Origin: Ignavibacteriota bacterium
Lineage (GTDB): Bacteria; Bacteroidota; Ignavibacteria; UBA10030; UBA6906
Reading direction: 5' to 3'
Assembly: GCA_016209805.1 (NCBI GenBank)
Contig: JACQVJ010000329.1
Coordinates: 1 to 9,253 of the forward strand
DNA length: 9,253 nt
The translations under genes were made by a program, and so were the position numbers. The notes under the pieces were generated by a model. That model was not told the DNA's origin. It ran no database searches and was given only the letters and a program-made list of their open reading frames with translations. Of this stretch, positions 1 to 6,399 are shown in pieces (within the stretch, counting starts at the first letter, position 1; each line of letters opens with the position of its first letter).

Positions 1-1030
1 GATATATACTGTCTGCAAAGCCCCCGTAGTTGATGTCATCCCTTACCATCAACAGCTTCCCGCGAGGTCGCTTTACGTACCAGTGGTTGGCTGTGCCCGG
101 CATTCGTATCGCTGGGCTGAACTCACCCGCGACATCCTTTACCTGAACATACAAAACGTTCAATGCATCGAGCCGGAGACCCTGCACCCGTCCGAGAAAC
201 TGCCGTCCAAGAAATCTTCCGCCGTAGAGATCGGCCTCCACTTCAGCACCGGCCCCGTCGCTTCGCACTCGTGGTACAAACAGCGTCACCACCGTATCAC
301 GGATTGGGATTGTCACCCATCTCATTGGGTCCGAGGTGTCATTAAGTGCGATTCGATATGAGGCAAGCGTGTTGTCTCCGTCAAAGTCCGATCCTTTCCA
401 GGCGAACGTTGCAGAGGTGTATGTTGTGTCGGGTTGCTTCAGAGCAATTGTGGGATCGTTTGGGTTCGGCGCAAAGGCAATAGTCGGCCGCGTGTTACGT
501 ATGGGGAACGTCTGAACGGCACCAACAGGATCAACCGCTCCCGGAAGGTCCGTCAATGATGCATCATCGCCGTCGAAGATGCCATTCTCATTCTTATCCC
601 AGTAAGGGCTCGGTGATAATCGTACGATCGACTGATTGGGCAGATCGCGGAACGAATTGTCGACAGCGCGAACATAAACGGTAAAGAGTCGGAATAACGT
701 GTCGAGAGGAAACTGGATCAGCGTATCGTTCTTCGTTGTCCAGATATACCGCAGTGTATCGGGCGACGGTACGGTATCGACCCTTGCTTCGGTGATCGCG
801 AATGCAAACAGGTATCCCTTCACGACACCATCCGGGTCCTCTCCCCACCAACGCAAGTGCTGCCGACTGATGCCGACACCGATCGTGGAATCGGGAAAAA
901 GCCACAGATAGGTCTTGGGAAGTTCGTTCCCGTGAGGATTGTCGGTAATCTTCTCGCTGCAACTCAATAGCGAGAGGAGCACAGCGAGGATGAGAATATG
1001 TCTGAAGGTTGATCGCACGACAACGTTCAC
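1..1030 (-). CDS. Outer-membrane lipoprotein with fibronectin-III-like domains, C-terminus beyond window edge
   Basis: Translating the minus strand gives an uninterrupted frame of 343 codons from a GTG at 1030 to the left edge; no stop lies in the window. The N-terminus has a basic stretch, a hydrophobic run (ILILAVLLS) and a lipobox LLSC with the lipidated Cys at residue 24. The residue after Cys is Ser, compatible with outer-membrane sorting. Two beta-sandwich, Fn3-like units are suggested: about 36-130 (LRWWGEDPDGVVKGYLFAF, ending YVRAVDN) and about 185-305 (WKGSDFDGDNTLASYRIAL, ending VQVKDVAGEFS). Between them, residues 144-156 hold a calcium-loop-like DKNENGIFDGDD. The last visible residues (RGKLLMVRDDINYGGFADSIY) start what may be a further domain with a beta strand then Asp-Asp. 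No catalytic domain is recognised. No clear Shine-Dalgarno sequence precedes either 1030 or an alternative GTG at 1018, which would give a more compact signal peptide. It lies 179 bp downstream of a secreted T9SS cargo gene. Function unknown; surface or binding role inferred. Confidence 0.85.
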   Translation of the reverse strand, partial: MNVVVRSTFRHILILAVLLSLLSCSEKITDNPHGNELPKTYLWLFPDSTIGVGISRQHLRWWGEDPDGVVKGYLFAFAITEARVDTVPSPDTLRYIWTTKNDTLIQFPLDTLFRLFTVYVRAVDNSFRDLPNQSIVRLSPSPYWDKNENGIFDGDDASLTDLPGAVDPVGAVQTFPIRNTRPTIAFAPNPNDPTIALKQPDTTYTSATFAWKGSDFDGDNTLASYRIALNDTSDPMRWVTIPIRDTVVTLFVPRVRSDGAGAEVEADLYGGRFLGRQFLGRVQGLRLDALNVLYVQVKDVAGEFSPAIRMPGTANHWYVKRPRGKLLMVRDDINYGGFADSIY

Positions 1031-1073
1031 TTATCGCATTGATGGTGCTTCGTCCGTCTGGAGGTTAAAGTAG

Positions 1074-1196
1074 TGGATTGATGGATCGATGGATTGGCGG
1101 AGTGATGGACTGGTGGGTCAAGTTGACCTCCAACAATCCAACCATCCAGCACTCCATCATCCCGATTTTTTCACAATCCAACCATCCACCACTCCG
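1074..1196. repeat. Octamer-periodic array arranged as an imperfect inverted repeat
   Basis: The left part, 1074-1121, is six consecutive 8-base units on the plus strand: TGGATTGA, TGGATCGA, TGGATTGG, CGGAGTGA, TGGACTGG, TGGGTCAA. The right part, 1125-1196, is nine 8-base units in the opposite orientation. Read on the minus strand these include TGGAGGTC, TGGATTGT, TGGATGGT, TGGAGTGC and a second TGGATTGT/TGGATGGT/CGGAGTGG set. The orientation flips at a near-perfect palindrome, GGTCAA-G-TTGACC, at 1116-1128. One T-rich unit (1165-1172) interrupts the right arm without breaking the register. The array fills most of the 179-bp gap between two minus-strand genes. It could fold as a long imperfect hairpin in RNA or single-stranded DNA. 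Its role is unknown; it lacks the U-tract on the minus strand expected of an intrinsic terminator. Confidence 0.8.
1133..1195. repeat. Near-identical 23-bp direct repeat pair, 40-bp spacing
   Basis: The 23 bases at 1133-1155 recur at 1173-1195 with one mismatch (AGCACT against ACCACT near the 3' end). The start-to-start distance is 40 bp, exactly five of the 8-base units that make up the surrounding array, so the two copies sit in the same register. The segment between them contains the only T-run of the region (1166-1171). This looks like a duplication or slippage product inside the octamer array and not an att site or a CRISPR-type repeat. Confidence 0.75.
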
Positions 1197-1209
1197 TCTT
1201 TTCTGCTCT

Positions 1210-3924
1210 TTACTTCACGAGAAGCATCTTCTTCAACTCACTAAACTGGCCGGCCTGGAGACGATAGAAATACACTCCACTGGAAAGTGACGATGCGTCA
1301 AACCGGACTGTGTATCTGCCGGGAGCCTGAGATTCATTGACAAGAGTCTTGACCTCCTGCCCCAGGAGATTATAGATCTTAAGAGTCACTGTCTCACTCG
1401 CAGGCAACGTATATTCAATCGAAGTAGAGGGATTGAATGGATTCGGATAATTCTGCGCGAGAGAGTAGGAAGCTGGCACATCAGGATCCCGATCAATCCT
1501 TACACCGGTGACAGTTCCGAAATCGGAGTTCTTCCTTGGAGTGATCTTGTACCGATTGAAGCTGTAATAAATGACTCCCTGCAAGAATGAGATCTGGGTC
1601 CCCTGGTAGAGAATCGTTTTCCCGATGATGGTATCTGCTTCAACATTGGAGTAGTTATGCGTTCCGTCCCTTCGGACAAGCACTTCTCCGCTGCCGTCGC
1701 TGATGGCAAACTCCGTCGGATCGGAGAACACGGGGTTGACATCGGTGACCGTCACGTTGTTGAAGCGGACGAGCATGCCTTCATATTGCTCTGCGCTCGG
1801 CGTCCCGTTCCCGACTGTAGGACCGAATGTCGAGGTCGGCAACACCACGGGCGCTGGCTCGGGGTTTCCGGTACTATGAACTACAGCGCGGTTGTTCACG
1901 TTCTGGACTCGCGTGACATCGAACTGTTCTGCCACACTACCAGTGATCGTGATGCTATCACCATTACGCAGAGAACCAAGACTATCGAGCGTCCCCACAA
2001 ACCATAGACCGTTCCACGGCGTGTTGCCAGATTGCATATACCAGGCGTTTGTGCCACCCGTATTCAACGGCGACGGCATGAGATTGGCGGTGTCGGCAGT
2101 GACAAGACCCGAGACTGAAACTTGGGCACCAATGTACGCGCCCCGTCCGTTCACATAGGGAGTATACTGGAGGTCATTGATGGTAAGGGGACGATCCAGG
2201 ACGGTATAGAAAAAGAATCCTTTCGAAGTATCGGACGCTGCCCCTCCTATCGCCGAACTTGCAAGAATCGCCGAGTTCCCCTGATTGTCCGTCGCCTTGA
2301 TGAAGTAATGAACAAAAGTGTTGGCGACCTGTTGAGGAATTGCAGCATTGTATGTTGTGTCGCTTGCCTGGAAGGTCATGGACAAGTCGGTAAACGAACC
2401 ATTGTTCAGGCTGTACAAAAGACTCACTGATGCAATGGGATACCCTCCTTGCTGCTGCGTAACACGAACGCTGACCCTGCCGTTACTATCAGGCGGTACC
2501 ACCACAGGATTCCGACGATGTGTCGTCACACTCGGCAACACGAATCCAATTGTCAAATCCTCTCTGTCGACAGGCGCAATACGAAATCCGCGGGGGTTCT
2601 CACTTCCGGACACAGTCGTGATATATCCTGAGATCGAATCGATCCGCGCACCGACGGGAGGGTACAACGTCGCCCAGATGCTATCACCGGGCTGAGGCAG
2701 CGTGCCACCGTGGCCCAATGTATAGTACTTCGAGGCGTCGTAGTTCGTTATCTGGTTTCCGCTCGCATCAACGGCGCTGAATGTTCCGCGTGCCGTGTTC
2801 ACTCGAAAATCTACTGTCAGATCGGTCAGAAGCACCAGCATCGACTCGAACGGCTCGCCGGTACTGTAACGTACGGGTCTCCCCCCGGCAGGGAAGATTC
2901 CTTGATAGAAATCGCCGACTGTTTTCGGAATAGGCGCCGGAAGAGGACTTGTTCCCTCAATGTTGATTGTAATGCCGGGAATAGGCTGCAGCTGCGTAAC
3001 ACTGTTCATCAGCGTGATGGTGTTTGGAAACTCGCTGATCAGTCCTGTCATTGTTATGATATCGCCTCGCTCCACGTTAAGAAACCCATCGATGAACGAC
3101 TGGAGCGTATCCGCGGGAGCATTCACACGGACAAAAATCGCTCCCCACTCCGTTGTCGCCGAGGAGTCATAGAGAAGCATGGTCCAACCACCGGCTGTGA
3201 AGGTCAGGATCTTTGCCTGCACGACGCAGAGAGCCCGCACCGAAACCGTGTCGCCGCTGTAAGGCGAAGCCTGCAGCCCAATGCGCGAAAACGATGTCCC
3301 TTGCACACTATCCGCAACAATCAAGGAGTCAAGCGGCTGTAACTGAATCTCGCGCAAGGTAACAACAGGATACTGAACCACGACGCGGTCGATCCATATA
3401 TCGCTTGTTCCTCCGTCGGCAACACTTTCAAATCCGATCTTTGCGCTTGACAGACCGGCAAGCTGATCGAGGACGACATATTGCTGTTCCCAGTCTTCGC
3501 CCGCCGTTGAACGAAGTGTCGTTACCGTCGTCCAGGTGATCCCATTGTCCGCCGAGATTCTTATGCGAAGGATGTCGGACCCGTCTGCGTTAACATAGAA
3601 AAATCGAAGTCGGACAGTTGATGCTGCGCCGAAATCGAATGTGGGACTTTCAAGCCGCGTCGTCGTTCCGACCGCGGCGCTCGATGGAAACCATGCAACG
3701 GCCATCTTGTGGTGGGCGGATGCAAATGTTGGCACATCCTGACCGTTCAACGGAGTTGTCTGTTGTGCCCAGTCTGCGTTCCCGACGATGTTGACTTTGG
3801 TCCATCCGAGTGGAGCATCGTCAACCCACGAAGCCTCGAAGCTTTCATAGAGATCCGTTCGCTGCGCAAAAACCGATATCCCGGCAGCTGCCAGCAACGC
3901 CAAAAGCAAGCCAACTCTTCTCAT
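1210..3924 (-). CDS. Secreted multi-domain protein with canonical T9SS type A sorting tail
   Basis: 904 residues from ATG 3924. This start is chosen because AAAGGAG lies 5 nt upstream; a TTG at 3939 would add five residues but would place that Shine-Dalgarno inside the gene. Residues 1-20 form a signal peptide (cleavage after SVFA). Residues about 23-185 look like a jelly-roll 'choice-of-anchor J' type domain (YESFE, GWTKVN, SADNGITWTTVTTL, IWIDRVVVQ). Regions about 190-320, 340-460 and 580-805 resemble repeated OB-fold or DUF5689-like modules (GDIITMTGLIS, GDSITITGSVAEQF). Residues about 463-575 resemble an Ig-like fold (VHYFIKATDNQGN). Residues about 818-904 are a textbook T9SS type A domain: SLAQNYPNPFNPSTSIEY, LKIYNLLGQEVKTLV, SGVYFYRLQAG, ending MLLVK. 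Such tails send proteins through the outer membrane for surface anchoring or release. OB-fold arrays of this kind accompany extracellular nucleases in some bacteria, but no nuclease domain is present. It follows the upstream T9SS-like cargo gene by 25 bp, so co-transcription is likely. Confidence 0.9.
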   Translation of the reverse strand: MRRVGLLLALLAAAGISVFAQRTDLYESFEASWVDDAPLGWTKVNIVGNADWAQQTTPLNGQDVPTFASAHHKMAVAWFPSSAAVGTTTRLESPTFDFGAASTVRLRFFYVNADGSDILRIRISADNGITWTTVTTLRSTAGEDWEQQYVVLDQLAGLSSAKIGFESVADGGTSDIWIDRVVVQYPVVTLREIQLQPLDSLIVADSVQGTSFSRIGLQASPYSGDTVSVRALCVVQAKILTFTAGGWTMLLYDSSATTEWGAIFVRVNAPADTLQSFIDGFLNVERGDIITMTGLISEFPNTITLMNSVTQLQPIPGITINIEGTSPLPAPIPKTVGDFYQGIFPAGGRPVRYSTGEPFESMLVLLTDLTVDFRVNTARGTFSAVDASGNQITNYDASKYYTLGHGGTLPQPGDSIWATLYPPVGARIDSISGYITTVSGSENPRGFRIAPVDREDLTIGFVLPSVTTHRRNPVVVPPDSNGRVSVRVTQQQGGYPIASVSLLYSLNNGSFTDLSMTFQASDTTYNAAIPQQVANTFVHYFIKATDNQGNSAILASSAIGGAASDTSKGFFFYTVLDRPLTINDLQYTPYVNGRGAYIGAQVSVSGLVTADTANLMPSPLNTGGTNAWYMQSGNTPWNGLWFVGTLDSLGSLRNGDSITITGSVAEQFDVTRVQNVNNRAVVHSTGNPEPAPVVLPTSTFGPTVGNGTPSAEQYEGMLVRFNNVTVTDVNPVFSDPTEFAISDGSGEVLVRRDGTHNYSNVEADTIIGKTILYQGTQISFLQGVIYYSFNRYKITPRKNSDFGTVTGVRIDRDPDVPASYSLAQNYPNPFNPSTSIEYTLPASETVTLKIYNLLGQEVKTLVNESQAPGRYTVRFDASSLSSGVYFYRLQAGQFSELKKMLLVK

Positions 3925-3936
3925 GGATTCTCCTTT
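3925..3936 (-). promoter_or_regulatory. Strong Shine-Dalgarno that fixes the start at 3924
   Basis: On the minus strand the sequence reads AAAGGAGAATCC immediately before ATG at 3924. The AGGAG core (3934-3930) has a 5-nt spacer to the ATG. It lies in the 25-bp gap after the stop codon of the preceding gene and supports independent initiation at ATG 3924 over the TTG at 3939. Confidence 0.8.
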
Positions 3937-3949
3937 CAAATAGTGATGT

Positions 3950-6106
3950 TTATTTGATTACCAAAAACTTCCCCGTTTTAATCTCTCCGGAGTCAGAGTC
4001 CCGTACACTAAACAGATAGAGGCCCGTGGCAATTGCCTGATCAAACTTGGTGATCAAGTCCCACGCATGTTCTCCCCCGGCAAATTGCGCAAGGGTTTGC
4101 TGACCGCTGAAACGTCTGAACCAATCGATGTTCGACCCATCATACGATGCTGCATCGTGCATCATGTCGGCAACGATATCCCCAGCAAGCGTGTAAATAC
4201 GGATTTCGCATCGTTGCGGAAGGTTATAGAAGTAGACCTTCCGATTCCGTTCCCCCGCACCGTCCCACACTGCATTGACATAATATGGGTTTGGGTACAC
4301 CCCAATTCTGGCATCACCGGAAGAAGTTGGCGATGTTCCGGGAATCACGCGCCTGGTCTCCATCTTACTCTGGAGAGGAGTGATCCCATTCACGGAATCC
4401 CCACGATCAAATGCCGCAACACCGTAGAGGTACTGCCAACCATTGAGATGGGTGACTTCAAGTCCTTCCGGAGGAAACCGATACCAATACTTGATAGTGT
4501 CTGCGGGGAACTCCCTTGCCTGCGGCAGAGCAATCGCGCTGAAGCCGGTGTTATACCCGAGCGAGTTTCCCGGAACGTCGAACTCGCCGACAAGCGTCAA
4601 TGTCAGCAGCAAATCCTCAGGCGACGTGAAGTCCGAGCCGGGGTTCGAGCGAAACACTCTGTATCCTTCAAAGTCGAACTCGCGTGTTATCGGATCGAGC
4701 GAGAATTCGGAGTTGGCCTTGTCCCAGTAGATCGTCACCTTTTGATTTTCCACTTCCGCTCTCACTTTGGGAGGCCTCGGTGGCTGAGGCAGCTGGAAAT
4801 GATCGAGCTTGCCGTTGCCATTCAGGTCTTCTCCCGGATCAAGAACATTGTTCCCATTGACGTCTTCCCCATCGTAGGCCTGCTGTGCGAAACCGGCATT
4901 GGTCACGAGAGTTTTTCTCTGCTCGCGCGTGTCCGTACTTGCATGAGCAGTTCCAAACTTGCGGGCACAGATGACGCCAAACACAACCTGCAATGAATCA
5001 CCGGGATACAAAGTCTCAAAGGGACCCGTCGAAAGAAGTGTCGTCATGTTATCCGCTCTTGTGCGCAGTTGGGCGATGTGCTGCGGCGCGAGGGACGAAG
5101 CCATCCTGTCATAGCGACTTCTGGCACCGGTCGGACTGAATCCGGCATCGTCAATCGGCGAATGGTAATGCACCTCCGCACCACCTGCCTCGCGGAAACG
5201 CCACGCATTATAGTATGTTCGGGTTGTCAGATTGCCCACGGAATCAACACCGCGAGGAAATGGTCGGGATCCCAGCAACTTAATCCCAAGGTAGCTATCG
5301 GCAGGTGGAGGACTGGGGATACCGTCGAAATCGAACGAGTACATCATACGAGTGGTATCAAGATACCCGTTTGCTCCGTGTCCAAAGTAGGAGGTGGAGG
5401 GTGTGGCAAATGGAACAACCCTGTTCGTGTTGCGAATGACCGCATTGTTCCAGAACCCGACATAAACTGAGTCGAGAGTATCTGCGCTCGTGTTATAAAT
5501 GGTGTAGTTCAGAATAACAAAGTAGTCGGCAAACGGGAAGTTCCACGCATAGCTTTCCTGGTGAATACTAATTCCTATGGGAGTGTGTTCGGGGATTGTG
5601 TCTCCGGTAGCAGGATTGCGTCTGTTCTTATCGGAATAGTCGGTGAGAAAATCCTGATGGCTGATTGCGCTCTCTTCAAAAAACTGTGACTCCGGGAGGG
5701 AGGATCGCTCAGTGACGTCTCCCCCAAGCTCTGATGTCAGTTCGTACCCCTGTCCTATTCTTGATGCTGAAGCCTGATCCGTGGCACCTGTGCTGACAAG
5801 TTGTTGGCCGGTGTTGCGGGAGACAACTCCAACCCACAGACCACCTTGATAGATGTGCTCGATGCGCGAGCCGCGGGGATACTCACATGAGGGTTGTTGA
5901 GGCCAGTATGCATTACGAGTCCCCACCGTGCCGAAGTTGCTGACAGTCAGACCGATGTTGCCCACCGTCGTATAGTGTCGGTCAGTGTCATCAAGGATTC
6001 CTGAAATCCCAAATGGACCGTCGCGTTCGTCTCCAATCGAATTGAAAAGAAATCCGAGAACACACCAAAAGAGAAGGGAGGCAACTCGTATGAATCGAAG
6101 GCGCAT
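3950..6106 (-). CDS. Exported protein with Ca-loop motif, Fn3-like domain and divergent C-terminal sorting-like domain
   Basis: 718 residues. The N-terminus is basic then hydrophobic (RLRFIRVASLLFWCVLGFLF), consistent with a Sec signal peptide with cleavage around residue 25; the exact site is unclear. Residues about 45-400 form a large domain I cannot assign (GGLWVGVVSRNTG, YAWNFPFADYFVILNYTIYN, YVGFWNNAVIRNTN). Residues 412-435 contain paired calcium-binding-like loops (EDVNGNNVLDPGEDLNGNG). Residues about 443-600 resemble a fibronectin-III fold (PPKVRAEVENQKVTIYWDK, EFEGYRVFRS-type stretch, WQYLYGVAAFD). Residues about 601-718 are a divergent sorting-type tail: VYPNPYYVNAVWDG, KVYFYNLPQRCEIRIYTLAG, GEHAWDLITKFDQAIATGLY, ending GKFLVIK. 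The general plan (YPNP strand, IRIYTLAG, GLYLFSV, GKFLVIK) parallels T9SS tails but is longer and different in detail. No Shine-Dalgarno is evident before ATG 6106, whereas a sigma70-like promoter lies about 50 bp upstream. It is probably the first gene of an operon with the next T9SS cargo gene 25 bp away. No enzymatic motif seen. Confidence 0.87.
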   Translation of the reverse strand: MRLRFIRVASLLFWCVLGFLFNSIGDERDGPFGISGILDDTDRHYTTVGNIGLTVSNFGTVGTRNAYWPQQPSCEYPRGSRIEHIYQGGLWVGVVSRNTGQQLVSTGATDQASASRIGQGYELTSELGGDVTERSSLPESQFFEESAISHQDFLTDYSDKNRRNPATGDTIPEHTPIGISIHQESYAWNFPFADYFVILNYTIYNTSADTLDSVYVGFWNNAVIRNTNRVVPFATPSTSYFGHGANGYLDTTRMMYSFDFDGIPSPPPADSYLGIKLLGSRPFPRGVDSVGNLTTRTYYNAWRFREAGGAEVHYHSPIDDAGFSPTGARSRYDRMASSLAPQHIAQLRTRADNMTTLLSTGPFETLYPGDSLQVVFGVICARKFGTAHASTDTREQRKTLVTNAGFAQQAYDGEDVNGNNVLDPGEDLNGNGKLDHFQLPQPPRPPKVRAEVENQKVTIYWDKANSEFSLDPITREFDFEGYRVFRSNPGSDFTSPEDLLLTLTLVGEFDVPGNSLGYNTGFSAIALPQAREFPADTIKYWYRFPPEGLEVTHLNGWQYLYGVAAFDRGDSVNGITPLQSKMETRRVIPGTSPTSSGDARIGVYPNPYYVNAVWDGAGERNRKVYFYNLPQRCEIRIYTLAGDIVADMMHDAASYDGSNIDWFRRFSGQQTLAQFAGGEHAWDLITKFDQAIATGLYLFSVRDSDSGEIKTGKFLVIK

Positions 6107-6156
6107 GTGGACAGGGGGATAGCTATCGGGTTCAACAAGGATGAATCGCGTGCGAC

Positions 6157-6185
6157 AATATATTTCTAATTTGACGGAAAGTCAA
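6157..6185 (-). promoter_or_regulatory. Sigma70-type promoter for the two T9SS-cargo genes
   Basis: On the minus strand, TTGACT (6185-6180) is followed by a 17-bp spacer and TATATT (6162-6157). Each hexamer matches 5 of 6 consensus bases. The predicted transcription start is near 6150, giving a leader of about 44 nt before ATG 6106. The element lies in the 293-bp gene-free stretch 6107-6399; elsewhere in that gap I see only weak inverted repeats and no small gene. The form is of primary-sigma type and does not match the TTTG/TAnnTTTG pattern of Bacteroidales-Flavobacteriales promoters. Confidence 0.6.
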
Positions 6186-6399
6186 GGAACGAAACACTGG
6201 GGTACTCTCTTCTCTTGATGGTATCGCGGGGAGAATCTCTTGCACAAGGCAATCATGTAACGTAAAAGGTTGCCTCGCCCATTCCATTCGTACGACATCA
6301 CAACTTTCGCTAATTACCTCGTCCCGGAGAATGAGCGTGTAGCGGTGACGTCTGGTGTGTGATGCTACTATTGTTGCAAATGAGAATTTGCAGTGGTTC

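Noticed and set aside
594..962. Minus-strand 122-residue reading frame
   Set aside because: It is out of frame with the lipoprotein at 1-1030, which has a lipobox and Fn3-like sequence and is uninterrupted to the edge.
1133..1195. 23-bp repeat pair as a minimal CRISPR array or att duplication
   Set aside because: The spacing is filled by the same 8-base-periodic sequence, only two copies exist, and no cas, integrase or transposase gene is near.
1078..1290. Short plus-strand reading frame across the repeat array
   Set aside because: Its Trp/Met-rich and Pro-rich translation is a direct product of the octamer repeats and it runs antisense into a secure gene.
6247..6275. Inverted repeat AGGCAA/TTGCCT in the intergenic region as a terminator or operator
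   Set aside because: 17-nt loop, no T-tract downstream on the minus strand, and no second copy to suggest an operator.
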